From assembly GCF_000332135.1 (NCBI RefSeq), contig NZ_KB235896.1, positions 829,355 through 893,354 of the forward strand: DNA of 64,000 nucleotides. The letters run 5' to 3'. Shown here piece after piece: positions 1 through 8,743 of this stretch. The DNA comes from Anabaena sp. PCC 7108 (GTDB lineage Bacteria > Cyanobacteriota > Cyanobacteriia > Cyanobacteriales > Nostocaceae). The position numbers and the translations under genes are program-made. Positions within the stretch are counted from its first letter, which is position 1. Every line of letters starts with the position of its first letter. Under the pieces are notes generated by a model, which saw only the letters and a list, made by a program, of their open reading frames with translations, did no database searches and was not told where the DNA came from.

Positions 1-125
1 CAAGATGAGTGCTCTCACTACATAAGTAGGTAAGGTCACGGGCAGAACACCCGTTCTTAGGCGGTAGGTGGAAGTGCAGTAATGTATGCAGCCGAGCCGT
101 GCTAATAGACCGAGGGCTTGACCTC
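1..125 (+). rRNA. rrl: 23S ribosomal RNA, 3' end (partial)
   Basis: The first ~125 bases match the conserved 3' end of bacterial 23S rRNA: the segment with the GTGGAAGTGCAGTAATGTATG helix region, followed by GCCGAGCCGTGCTAATAGAC and the closing GAGGGCTTGACCTC. The gene enters from the left edge of the window. The exact 3' end is estimated from the usual end of cyanobacterial 23S genes. The 5S gene follows about 60 bases downstream, as expected for the end of an rrn operon. Confidence 0.93.
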
Positions 126-188
126 TATATATCATTGGTAAATATCTCGTTACTTGCAGTCTTCAGGGTTTTGTGACCCTACAGTTTT

Positions 189-307
189 TCCTGGTGTTTA
201 TTGCGCGGTGGAACCACACTGATCCCTTCCCGAACTCAGAGGTGAAACGCTGCTGCGGCGACGATAGTCTGGGGGTTGCCCCACGCCAAAATAGCTCGAT
301 GCCAGGT
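189..307 (+). rRNA. rrf: 5S ribosomal RNA
   Basis: About 119 bases with the 5S hallmarks: a 5' strand starting TCCTGGTG that pairs with the 3' end around ATGCCAGG, the conserved GGAACCACACTGATCCCTTCC loop region, and the CCGAACTCAGAGGTGAAACG segment. It sits directly behind the 23S 3' end and before a terminator-like hairpin, so it is the last gene of the rRNA operon. A reading frame on the opposite strand across this gene is not coding. Confidence 0.95.
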
Positions 308-330
308 CTTTTATTTCCATAACATCATTA

Positions 331-366
331 TCCTCCCTTCTCATGAACGGAGGATTTTGCTTTTTT
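331..366 (+). terminator. Rho-independent terminator of the rRNA operon
   Basis: TCCTCC pairs with GGAGGA over a 12-base loop and is followed by TTTTGCTTTTTT. It lies 24 bases behind the 5S gene, the right place to end the rrn transcript. Confidence 0.75.
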
Positions 367-711
367 CCTACCCTAAGCTTGCACACACCAACAAAAAGCG
401 GATAAAGTAGTACAAGGGAACTAACTTCGATGATATGAGTATCCGGTTTAATTCCTGATAGCTTGCGTGGCGTAGGCATATTCATTTCTTTAGGAAGGGA
501 AGAGGGAAGAAGATTAGTAGTGAGTTTTGTAAGCACAGATAATACCAACAGAAATCAAATATGAGTCCTATAAAGACTTTTTACCCGGTGGGTGGATCGT
601 GGATTTAATAAGCTACTATTTTGCTAAGGTTTTTATCAAAATACTGTAAATTATCTTCTTCTGCGATCCTTTGGGTGGTTTAATCTGTGTCTCTCTCTAT
701 CTCCAATATTT
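367..711. other. Intergenic, with one interspersed repeat copy
   Basis: No convincing gene is seen. Around 457-481 it carries a ~25-base interspersed repeat (GATAGCTTGCGTGGCGTAGG core) that recurs at about 3073-3100 with few changes. The rest is AT-rich and unassigned. Confidence 0.6.
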
Positions 712-1344
712 TTACCGAAGAAAGCTGCTAATTAACCACATCAGTATAAACGTTAGTACTGTTGAAAACTGATTTGGCATTAGCCTCATAAATGGTATTT
801 GTTGCAGCAATGAAGAGGTAGAAATCAGTCCGCCAGCAATTAAGCCAATACTTAGAGTGATCAGTGTGAACAAAACTGCACGACCAAATCTGCTTTCCTT
901 GCGATTGAGAAAGTAAATGCTAATTCCTATGCCAACCACCAGAGCTATTTGTAAAATCTGGTCGTTATCAGCAGCATAAAAAATGCTGATAGCACTTAAA
1001 CCTAGATAACAAGCTCCTGGCAATAACACATCTGATAGTGTTGGTTGATCCAACATTTGCTGTAGCCATGCTGGTGAATGCTCACGAGGGATAGGACTTT
1101 CTTTCGGAGGAGATTGCACTCGCATTTCCGGAAATCGGATACGCTCAGGCACTTTAATTTTCCCTTCCTGGCGCATCCGTAAACGCTCCATTAAAATAGC
1201 ATCATAAGCTGCTTCAATTAGTTCTAATCTATTACCATCGCCACTACCAGGTTGCTCCAATAGGCGATTGCGAGCATCCTGAATTTCATCGAAGCTAGCA
1301 TCTTCTGACACCCCAAGTTTTTCGTAGGGATTTTGATCGCTCAT
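712..1344 (-). CDS. CPP1-like J-domain-like membrane protein
   Basis: This 210-residue protein has a J-like N-terminal region (YEKLGVSEDASFDEIQDAR, residues ~7-60) without the HPD signature of true DnaJ co-chaperones. About four hydrophobic segments follow between residues ~103 and 210. That architecture matches the CPP1-like family (chaperone-like protein of POR1), conserved in cyanobacteria and plastids. The plant member stabilises protochlorophyllide oxidoreductase in plastid membranes, so a thylakoid-membrane role in chlorophyll synthesis is an inference here. The ATG at 1344 begins a clean J-like start. The gene stands alone, with ~630 bases of non-coding DNA upstream. Confidence 0.82.
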   Translation of the reverse strand: MSDQNPYEKLGVSEDASFDEIQDARNRLLEQPGSGDGNRLELIEAAYDAILMERLRMRQEGKIKVPERIRFPEMRVQSPPKESPIPREHSPAWLQQMLDQPTLSDVLLPGACYLGLSAISIFYAADNDQILQIALVVGIGISIYFLNRKESRFGRAVLFTLITLSIGLIAGGLISTSSLLQQIPFMRLMPNQFSTVLTFILMWLISSFLR

Positions 1345-1972
1345 GGCAGTTTATTACTTCAGCCTTAGTAAGCGGCAGTCTTTTGTTGAGAAAAAAACAA
1401 CCTTAGGTTTTACCTAAATTGAAACAAACGTACTAACAGATTTTAATCCTTTACTCAGGATATTAGCGCAGATTAGTTTGTTCGACTTAGGAATTTTAAC
1501 TATAGTTAGTTTAACATATTGCCATAACACCGTGTAGACCCTCAAGTTGTTTACTAGTTGGGGTTTTCCCTCAGTATTTTAACTAGGAATATTTACTATT
1601 TGAGGATAGTATTTTTATTTAGATGCGTCATCTTCTTCTAATCGTGTTTTTCTGAATGAGGCATTATGATCACCATTTATGGTATAAATTTACATATACG
1701 TCTAAAATTAGAAGATTTTAAACTCCATCTTACTAAATAGGCAGTATAATTTTTGACAGGAACTTGACGACTAAGATGAGAACATAAGTTTAGTGGATAT
1801 ACTAAAGTATCTATCCGCTTACTAGAAGTTTAGTTTACTTGTGTATTTCATAATGGTGATTACAACTTCTCTGAATAATCAGGATATTCGTACCTTAGCC
1901 TTGTAGATTCTTAATTACTGCCAAAGTGGAAACTGCGTTCTTACGCAACACCCCTGTTAATCCTATGAATAT
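1345..1972. other. Intergenic, probable promoters of the flanking divergent genes
   Basis: This is an AT-rich gap between the CPP1-like gene (leftward) and the response regulator (rightward). No reading frame or RNA gene is recognisable. A TTGACA hexamer occurs at 1753-1758, but no well-spaced -10 box goes with it, so no promoter is claimed. Confidence 0.5.
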
Positions 1973-1990
1973 TTGTGCAAAGTGATGGTC

Positions 1991-2704
1991 ATGGCTCCTG
2001 CCAAGATTCTTGTAGTTGATGACGACCCTGCGGTTCGGAATTTAATCCAACGCTTTTTGATCAAACAGAACTATCAAGTAGAAGCTGCTGAAGATGGTAA
2101 GGCAGCCCTATATCTATTTGAGCAATTTAATCCAGACTTGGTAATTCTAGATGTAAATCTACCAGATGTAATTGGTTTTAACCTCTGTCAAGAGATGCAA
2201 AGTCGTAATGGTGTTTTTGTACTCTTGCTCACTAGCCGGACAGATGAAGCCGACAAAATTCGTGGTTTTTCTAAAGGTGCTGATGACTATTTGACCAAAC
2301 CATTTGGTCTGGGAGAACTAGAAGTTAGAGTTGCAGCAATTTTGAGACGTCAGCGGGTTGTGACTACCGCAGAACAAAAGCGCCTCATTTTTGAAAAGCT
2401 GATGATTGATCCAGTACGAAGAGAAGTAACACTTAACAACCAAGCAGTACCATTAACTGCGCTAGAATTTGACCTGCTGCATTTTTTAGCTAGTCATCCA
2501 GGTCGAGTTTGGCGGCGAGCAGAGCTTATTCAAGAAGTCTGGGACTATGAATATGTGGGAGACCAGCGGGTTGTGGATGTCCACATCGGTCAAATTCGCA
2601 AGAAAATTGAAATTGATGCTACTCAGCCAGCTTTAATTCAGACTGTGCGTGGTGTAGGTTACAAGTTTGAATCTACCACTAATCCACAGGAAGACAGATT
2701 TTAG
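1991..2704 (+). CDS. OmpR/PhoB-family two-component response regulator
   Basis: The receiver domain spans residues ~5-118, with the acidic pocket D10-D12, the phospho-acceptor D54 (ILDVNLP) and K103 (LTKPF). A winged-helix DNA-binding domain of the OmpR/PhoB class follows (~135-232), ending with the typical VRGVGYKF. It should be a phosphorylation-dependent transcription factor. The reading frame extends back to TTG 1973, but the receiver starts right after ATG 1991 (MAPAKILVVDD), so that start is preferred; ATG 1985 is also possible. No histidine kinase is adjacent, so the partner and regulon are unknown. It resembles the many Nostocales RpaB/NblR-like regulators, but I cannot assign one. 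Confidence 0.9.
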   Translation: MAPAKILVVDDDPAVRNLIQRFLIKQNYQVEAAEDGKAALYLFEQFNPDLVILDVNLPDVIGFNLCQEMQSRNGVFVLLLTSRTDEADKIRGFSKGADDYLTKPFGLGELEVRVAAILRRQRVVTTAEQKRLIFEKLMIDPVRREVTLNNQAVPLTALEFDLLHFLASHPGRVWRRAELIQEVWDYEYVGDQRVVDVHIGQIRKKIEIDATQPALIQTVRGVGYKFESTTNPQEDRF

Positions 2705-3709
2705 CATATAGGGTGTAGGGTAAGAATTTTCTCTTTATTCCCCATCACCCCATTTTCTTCAAGCATTTCAACTTACACTGATGGAACAAAGTTTCTAAAT
2801 AGATACGCGCAGCGTGGCGATTTCCATGTCTAGTTTGCAGCAAAAACAAGGATAGCGCCGCAGTCAAGACTTATCCTTGATCTCAATCAGGATGGGTTTC
2901 TCAATAGTTTTTTAAGAGGATGTCTGTAAAGATATTAACTGTTACATTCATAATATTTTCGCTTTAGGAGGATAATTGCAGCTAATGATAAAAATTACAA
3001 AAATATCAAACTTTGGTCATATGTTCATCAAATTAATACATATCTAAAATTCTATAGTAATCATAAATAATATCTGATAGCTTGCGTGGAGTAGCCATAA
3101 AATTTTAAATTTTTTGGTTTACGTAATACAGATAATATCTATATTACAAAGAAACTCAAATAGAAGTCATATAGTATTATATATAGTACACAAATGCGTG
3201 AATAAACTAACCATAAAAATCTCCAAAAGCATACCATACAAGCTTTTAAAAATTTTTAATTTTGTAAAAATGTCCCACTGTCGGCACTATTTCTAATTCC
3301 CAGAAAGCGGTAATAGTCATTGTCTCTCATCTATTCTTCCACATGTAAATATTTTTTTAGTTAATCACAGGTATAAAAAAAGTTAACGATTATTTGTGTT
3401 GATTTCTGATATAACTAAATTTACGATAAATATCGTTCTTAGAATGACAAATTTATCAAAAGTTGTACTTAAAGATCACCAGTTATCTTCAGAAATATAA
3501 TGCTGAAGATAACATATGCTTCTCTAAATCAAGGAATCTAGAGGAGGATTTTCTCTGCAATTAACCCAGTAGTCCCAGAGGAAGAAGGCATTTCAGAGAT
3601 GGAATCACATATATTACTGCATCTGTAGTAAAAATTGTTGACCAGTCAAGAGCCTCATTAGCTCTTGATCTAAAAATCTTACATTCAAATTTAGCTGTGA
3701 GGAGTCATC
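2705..3709. other. 1-kb AT-rich intergenic region upstream of the porin
   Basis: No supported gene is seen. A short frame at 3114-3296 is low-complexity and lacks a ribosome binding site. A copy of the interspersed GATAGCTTGCGTGG repeat lies at ~3073-3100. A small hairpin (AAGAGC/GCTCTT) lies at ~3650-3668, shortly before the porin gene. The long leader may hold regulatory sites for the porin, but none is identifiable. Confidence 0.5.
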
Positions 3710-5440
3710 ATGAAAGTAAATGTCCCCAATTTTGGTAAAGTAGGTTTACTCTGCTTACTGTCTGGATTTTTGCCTATACAGGCTATGGCTGTTGAAAGCC
3801 CTCAACAGGATTCAGCTATTGTCAGTCAAAAACAACAAAGTGCTGATTTATCCACATCATCACCTCAAGTTGTAGCTTCAGATGGGATAGAGCAAGTTAC
3901 ATCTGTCTCCCAACTGTCAGACGTACAGCCTGAAGATTGGGCTTTTGGTGCATTACAATCTTTAGTTGAGCGATATGGTTGTATTGCAGGTTATCCCAAT
4001 GGTACATTCCGGGGTAATCGCGCCATGACCCGTTATGAATTTGCTGCGGGTTTAAATGCTTGTTTAGACAGAGTCAACGAGTTAATTGCTACTGCTACAG
4101 GTGATTTATTAACAAAACAAGATTTAGCCACCCTGCAAAAACTACAAGAGGAATTTTCTGCCGAACTGGCAACGCTCAGAGGTAGAGTCGATGCAGTAGA
4201 AGCCCGGACAGCAGAACTAGAAGCAAATCAGTTTTCCACCACAACTAAATTGAGTGGTGAAGCCATTATCGCCGCTATCGGTGCTACAGGTGGCGTAAAA
4301 GGAGGATCTGATCCAAATATCATCCTTACCAATAGAGTCCGTTTAAATCTCACCACCAGTTTTACAGGTAAAGACTTACTGATTACAGGTTTACAAGCTT
4401 ATAATTTTCAGGGTGGTGTAGATGGTTCTGGTAGTCTGCAAAATAGTTTAGGATTATCCTCATCATTATTGAGTGCTAGTAGTGCGCGGACTAGCTTTGA
4501 ACCACAATTTCCGGGAGTGGATGTAAAGACTTTAAATTCCGTTGGTGCTAACTCACTGGAACTTTATAAACTGCTGTATATCTTTCCCGTTGCTGAGAAA
4601 TTAACCTTGTTTGCGGGGACTGCGGCGGAAGTTTCTGATGCTTTTCCTGCTATCACTCCCTTTTATGGAGAAGGACAAGAATCTATTTCCCGTTTTGGTA
4701 ATTTAAACCCTGTTCTTCGCATTTCTGGTGGTACTTCCGGTACTGGTTTAGCATCTGCGGCTGGTTTTATTTATAGTTTTTCCCCAAAACTCGATTTAAG
4801 AGCTTTGTATGGTAGTGTAAATGCTAACCTACCTCAAAACGAAGGTTTTCCTGGAACACCTTTAGGTGCAGGTGTATTTAATGGTAGTAGCGTAATTGCT
4901 GCCCAATTGACATTTAAACCCACCAAATCCATAGATGTGGGATTAAACTACGCCAATAGTTACCACCAAATAAATATTTTAGGTACTGGTTTAACCAGTA
5001 GTGATATTGGTGCTTTAAATAATGTCGCAACAACAACACCTGTAAACATTAACTCTGTTGGTGGAACTTTAACCTGGCGCTTTTCTCCAAACATAGCTTT
5101 ATCTGGTTATGGTGCAGCAATGTTTGTAGATTCTCCTAGCGTTGATGCTTCCACAACTTTCACCAGTTGGATGGTAGGTTTGCATTTTAATGATTTAATC
5201 AAAAAAGGGAATAATGCAGGTTTGCTTTTTGGACAACCTCTTTATCGTACTGAAGCTAGTGGTGCAGCCACATTAGGTACAAATAGAGCCACACCTTACC
5301 ATCTCGAAGGTTATTACCGTTTTCGCGTTAATGACAATGTGAGTATTACCCCTGGCGCGTTTGTGCTGTTTAATCCAGAAGGTAACACCAACAACGAAAC
5401 CACTACTGTAGGTGTACTCCGGACTACTTTTACTTTTTAG
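3710..5440 (+). CDS. Iron-uptake-type porin (SLH domain plus OprB-like beta barrel)
   Basis: 576 residues. A signal peptide (~1-27, ending at AMA-VES) is followed by an SLH domain (~63-125; SQLSDVQPEDWAFGAL, YPNGTFRGNRAMTRYEFA) that anchors to the peptidoglycan. A short coiled coil (~130-175) comes next, then a long beta-rich domain ending in alternating aromatic residues (RTTFTF), as in outer-membrane barrels. This is the architecture of the major cyanobacterial SLH/OprB porins; some members take part in inorganic iron uptake, so ion or iron permeation is likely. A strong ribosome binding site, GAGGAG (3698-3703), precedes ATG 3710. The gene is monocistronic. Confidence 0.9.
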   Translation: MKVNVPNFGKVGLLCLLSGFLPIQAMAVESPQQDSAIVSQKQQSADLSTSSPQVVASDGIEQVTSVSQLSDVQPEDWAFGALQSLVERYGCIAGYPNGTFRGNRAMTRYEFAAGLNACLDRVNELIATATGDLLTKQDLATLQKLQEEFSAELATLRGRVDAVEARTAELEANQFSTTTKLSGEAIIAAIGATGGVKGGSDPNIILTNRVRLNLTTSFTGKDLLITGLQAYNFQGGVDGSGSLQNSLGLSSSLLSASSARTSFEPQFPGVDVKTLNSVGANSLELYKLLYIFPVAEKLTLFAGTAAEVSDAFPAITPFYGEGQESISRFGNLNPVLRISGGTSGTGLASAAGFIYSFSPKLDLRALYGSVNANLPQNEGFPGTPLGAGVFNGSSVIAAQLTFKPTKSIDVGLNYANSYHQINILGTGLTSSDIGALNNVATTTPVNINSVGGTLTWRFSPNIALSGYGAAMFVDSPSVDASTTFTSWMVGLHFNDLIKKGNNAGLLFGQPLYRTEASGAATLGTNRATPYHLEGYYRFRVNDNVSITPGAFVLFNPEGNTNNETTTVGVLRTTFTF

Positions 5441-5566
5441 GTGATTGGTAATTGGTGATACAATTTTGGATTTTGGATTTTGGATTGTATTTCATGAACT
5501 CCAATCTAAAATCTAAAATCTACAATCAATCTACAATCTAAAATTTTTCTCCCCAGTCCCCAGTCC
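5441..5566. repeat. Short tandem repeats between the porin and hisIE
   Basis: TTTTGGA heptamers (5463-5487) are followed by AAATCTA/CAATCTA heptamers in the complementary sense (5505-5545). This makes a loose inverted pair of short tandem repeats of the kind scattered through Nostocales genomes. It sits between the ends of two convergent genes, where it may form a structured 3' end. Confidence 0.5.
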
Positions 5567-6217
5567 CTATTTTCGACGTTCTTCTAATTTGCGATAAACT
5601 GCTTTTAAATCAACTTGATGATGAGCCAAAGCTACAAGAGTATGATAAAACAGATCCGCAACTTCACCAGCGATCGCATCAGCATCATCATCTTTACAAG
5701 CCATCACTACCTCGGCGCTTTCCTCCCCAATCTTCTTTAAAATCTTATTATCACCACCTGCTAACAGCTTACAGGTATAGGAACTTTCATTGGGATGATC
5801 ACGGCGATCGCATATCACCCCAAACAATTGTGATAACATATCTGCTGGTGGTGGGTTAATTTTCCCATCAACCTGATGAAAACAACTCCGTTCCCCAGTG
5901 TGACAAGCTACATCTCCCAACTGCTCAACACCAATCAGTAAAGCATCACTATCACAGTCATAACGAATAGTCTGTACCTTTTGAATATGTCCAGAAGTAG
6001 CGCCTTTATGCCAAAACTCCTGACGAGAACGACTCCAAAACCAAGTTTCTCCAGTTTCCAAAGTCTTTTGTAGAGACTCCCGATTCATCCAAGCCATCAT
6101 CAACACAGTCCCATCCAAATAATCTTGGATAATCGCCGGTACTAAACCCTTGTCATCATAGCGAATTTTTTCTACAGGGATAGCAGATTGGAGCGTTAGC
6201 ATTTCAGGAGAAGACAT
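5567..6217 (-). CDS. hisI: Bifunctional phosphoribosyl-AMP cyclohydrolase / phosphoribosyl-ATP pyrophosphatase
   Basis: This enzyme carries out steps two and three of histidine synthesis: hydrolysis of phosphoribosyl-ATP and ring opening of phosphoribosyl-AMP. The N-terminal HisI domain shows [22 protein letters not shown] and the metal-binding DCDSDALL...CHTGERSCF. The C-terminal HisE domain shows [13 protein letters not shown] and GEVADLFYH. The fusion (also called hisIE) is common in cyanobacteria, and about 216 residues is a normal length. The frame extends to TTG 6244, but ATG 6217 (MSSPEML) is preferred because the extra ten residues lie outside the HisI domain. No other his gene is adjacent. 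Confidence 0.95.
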   Translation of the reverse strand: MSSPEMLTLQSAIPVEKIRYDDKGLVPAIIQDYLDGTVLMMAWMNRESLQKTLETGETWFWSRSRQEFWHKGATSGHIQKVQTIRYDCDSDALLIGVEQLGDVACHTGERSCFHQVDGKINPPPADMLSQLFGVICDRRDHPNESSYTCKLLAGGDNKILKKIGEESAEVVMACKDDDADAIAGEVADLFYHTLVALAHHQVDLKAVYRKLEERRK

Positions 6218-6308
6218 ACCAGATAACTTTCTTGAATTTAACAATTACTAATGGATTCAAGATATCATTCCTCAAAAAAAATAAAAAATAAAAAAATAAA
6301 AAATGAAT

Positions 6309-6348
6309 ATCCGCGTTTATCTGCGTTTATCTGCGTTTATCTGCGTTT
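6309..6348. repeat. 10-bp tandem repeat, four units
   Basis: Four units of ATCTGCGTTT (the first with one change) stand in tandem directly upstream of the hisIE start region. They are imperfect only in the first unit. No function is evident. Confidence 0.75.
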
Positions 6349-6360
6349 AATAAAATAATT

Positions 6361-6512
6361 TGTCAGAATCAGGATATCCAGGATTAAAGGATTTACAGGA
6401 TGGTTTTTTTGTTAACATCAGGATTTCAGGATTTACAGGAATTTTTGTCAGAATCAGGATATCCAGGATTAAAGGATTTACAGGATGGTTTTTTTGTTAA
6501 CATCAGGATTTT
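6361..6512. repeat. 85-bp tandem repeat, rich in CAGGATT, left arm
   Basis: An 85-base unit starting TGTCAGAATCAGGATATCC begins at 6361 and again at 6446; the second copy is cut short at ~6512. Each unit is itself built from CAGGATT/ACAGGAT motifs. Related sequences in the opposite orientation lie at ~6630-6780, so the two arms form a long inverted arrangement. Confidence 0.8.
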
Positions 6513-6516
6513 AAGT

Positions 6517-6568
6517 ATAGGGTGTGTCAGATTGCATAGCCCAATTTTTGATATCTGATGCACCCTAC
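6517..6568. repeat. Short inverted-repeat element (GGGTGTGTCAGA / TCTGATGCACCC)
   Basis: Imperfect terminal inverted repeats of about 12 bases enclose ~28 bases. The ends match the class of element repeated in tandem at 41341-41600 and are probably a small MITE-like sequence. It sits in the centre of the inverted CAGGATT arms. Confidence 0.55.
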
Positions 6569-6624
6569 TGATGTGCTAGTTGCGTAAGTTTTGATGTGTA
6601 TATATTTATTCTGTAAATTTTTAA

Positions 6625-6780
6625 ATCCTACACATCCTGATTCTGACAGTTTATCAAGTGCCTCAGACTACATAAATCTATCAAATAAACAGATTGAATT
6701 ATCCTGTAAATCCTGAAATCCTGGACATCCTGATTCTGACAAAAATTCCTGTAAATCCTGAAATCCTGGACATCCTGTTT
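6625..6780. repeat. CAGGATT-type repeat, right arm (inverted orientation)
   Basis: The segment carries ATCCTGTAAATCCTGAAATC and CTGGACATCCTGATTCTGAC twice, i.e. the reverse complement of the arms at 6361-6512 with a few changes. The two arms could pair over more than 100 bases in single-stranded DNA or RNA. A frame read across it (6668-6973, minus) is a by-product of the repeat and not a gene. Confidence 0.7.
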
Positions 6781-7000
6781 GTCTAGTGACTTCACTGAAA
6801 ATTATATAATTTTTTACCCTGTTCCTTGCCTCAATGAAAAAACTTTTATCCTTCTGCGCCATACTCAGAAATTTACAGAAATCACAACAGCCAAAAAAAT
6901 TACAGCAGTAGCCAATTCTCAGAGGATAGAAATTTTCAGCATTATTTTGTCTTATCCTCAGATAGAAGCTCAATTTAGTTACCTCTTATAGGAGATAACC

Positions 7001-8299
7001 TTGGTAAACACCTCGATTAAAACCACAAAATCACAAGAAATCTTTAGTGCTGCTCAAAACCTGATGCCAGGAGGCGTTAGTTCTCCAGTTCGCGCGTTTA
7101 AATCTGTTGGTGGACAACCTATAGTATTTGATCGCGTTAACGGTGCATACATCTGGGATGTAGACGGTAACAAATACATAGACTACGTTGGTACTTGGGG
7201 TCCTGCTATTTGTGGTCACGCTCATCCAGAAGTTATCAGCGCACTACACACAGCCTTAGAAAAAGGTACAAGCTTTGGCGCTCCTTGTGTACTAGAAAAC
7301 GTTTTAGCAGAAATGGTAATTGATGCTGTTCCTAGCATCGAAATGGTAAGATTTGTCAACTCTGGAACTGAAGCTTGTATGGCCGTACTCCGGTTAATGC
7401 GAGCCTTCACCAAACGAGATAAAATCATCAAATTTGAAGGCTGTTATCACGGACACGCTGATATGTTCCTCGTTAAAGCTGGTTCTGGTGTAGCTACATT
7501 GGGTTTACCTGACTCCCCTGGAGTTCCCAAAGCTGCAACCAAGGACACATTAACAGCACCTTACAACGATTTAGAAGCAGTTAAAGCCTTATTTGAAGAA
7601 AACCGCGACGAAATCGCCGGTGTAATTCTTGAACCCGTGGTTGGTAATGCTGGCTTTATTACTCCTGATGCTGGGTTCTTAGAAGGGTTGCGTGAACTTA
7701 CCCAAGAACATGGAGCCTTATTAGTATTTGACGAAGTGATGACTGGGTTCCGTATCGCTTACGGTGGCGCTCAAGCTAAATTCGGTATCACCCCTGATTT
7801 AACCACAATGGGTAAAGTCATTGGTGGTGGCTTACCAGTGGGGGCTTATGGTGGTCGCCGCGATATTATGTCAATGGTTGCTCCTGCTGGACCTGTATAT
7901 CAAGCTGGGACTCTTTCTGGTAATCCTTTAGCGATGACTGCTGGGATAAAAACGCTGGAATTGCTGCAAAAACCCGGTACTTATGAGTACTTGGCACGGA
8001 TTACTCAAAAACTTGCCGATGGTTTAGTAAAAATTGCTCAAGAAACTGGTCACTCAGCTTGCGGTGGTAATATCAGCGCTATGTTTGGCTTATTTTTTAC
8101 AGATGGACCAGTTCATAACTATGAAGATGCTAAAAAGTCAGATACAGCTAAGTTTGGGCGGTTTCATCGTGAGATGTTAGAGCGTGGTATTTACTTAGCA
8201 CCATCTCAGTTTGAGGCTGGATTTACTTCTTTGGCTCACACAGATGAAGATATTGAACAGACTTTAGCTGCTGTACGAGATGTGATGTCCAATCTATAA
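7001..8299 (+). CDS. hemL: Glutamate-1-semialdehyde 2,1-aminomutase
   Basis: This PLP enzyme converts glutamate-1-semialdehyde to 5-aminolevulinate, the entry compound of heme, chlorophyll and bilin synthesis by the C5 pathway. The 432 residues match the usual length. Visible signatures are [11 protein letters not shown] near the N-terminus, FVNSGTEA, the aspartate of [12 protein letters not shown] that contacts PLP, and the Schiff-base lysine K272 in [16 protein letters not shown]. The start is a TTG at 7001 with a good ribosome binding site (AGGAG, 6990-6994); no in-frame ATG lies near. A strong hairpin follows the stop codon. Confidence 0.97.
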   Translation: MVNTSIKTTKSQEIFSAAQNLMPGGVSSPVRAFKSVGGQPIVFDRVNGAYIWDVDGNKYIDYVGTWGPAICGHAHPEVISALHTALEKGTSFGAPCVLENVLAEMVIDAVPSIEMVRFVNSGTEACMAVLRLMRAFTKRDKIIKFEGCYHGHADMFLVKAGSGVATLGLPDSPGVPKAATKDTLTAPYNDLEAVKALFEENRDEIAGVILEPVVGNAGFITPDAGFLEGLRELTQEHGALLVFDEVMTGFRIAYGGAQAKFGITPDLTTMGKVIGGGLPVGAYGGRRDIMSMVAPAGPVYQAGTLSGNPLAMTAGIKTLELLQKPGTYEYLARITQKLADGLVKIAQETGHSACGGNISAMFGLFFTDGPVHNYEDAKKSDTAKFGRFHREMLERGIYLAPSQFEAGFTSLAHTDEDIEQTLAAVRDVMSNL

Positions 8300-8312
8300 A
8301 CAAACTCTTCTG

Positions 8313-8356
8313 AGTGGGGAGTTTTGAGATCGTCGTCTCTCTCAAAACTCCCCACT
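8313..8356 (+). terminator. Long perfect hairpin downstream of hemL
   Basis: A 17-base perfect stem (8313-8329 with 8340-8356; AGTGGGGAGTTTTGAGA arm) closes a 10-base loop. It starts 13 bases behind the hemL stop. There is no long T run after it, but the stem strength and position make a terminator or mRNA 3'-end stabiliser likely. Confidence 0.75.
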
Positions 8357-8743
8357 ATTTGACCAGGAATTTGAGATTTGAGATTTGAGATTAAAAAAAA
8401 TTTGATAAACTGCCATTATAATATAGAAAAAATACTGAAATATTAAGAATCTAATTATACAGGTTAAAAGTATAAAAAATAATTAGGTTTTCCAGTAACT
8501 TTACATAAAAAAAGCAGACGTTCTGTCTCAATTTTAATGAGATAATATTAGAGAAAAATATTTTAATCCTGGGTATAGTTAACAGAGATCAATTATTGAA
8601 GCTTGAATTAACTTCACCATAACTTTAAAAACTCTTTAAGAGATTTCCAGCAGAAATGACCTGGCAAAATTCAAATTTGCTCTCAATAATGTAATCAGAG
8701 TTTCACTTTCTCAGTTATTTTTCGTGCAGCGAGTTAACAGTGC
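8357..8743. other. AT-rich intergenic region upstream of the SpkB-like kinase
   Basis: It starts with a short tandem repeat (GAGATTT heptamers, ~8370-8392) and continues as AT-rich DNA. No gene, RNA or clear promoter is recognisable. Confidence 0.5.

Noticed and set aside
198-548. Minus-strand 116-codon frame
   Set aside because: It runs across the 5S rRNA gene, the terminator and an interspersed repeat; no domain and no ribosome binding site.
3114-3296. 60-codon plus-strand frame
   Set aside because: Very AT-rich, no recognisable domain, no ribosome binding site.
6668-6973. Minus-strand 101-codon frame with repeated GCPGFQDLQ
   Set aside because: It reflects translation of the CAGGATT repeat arm upstream of hemL.
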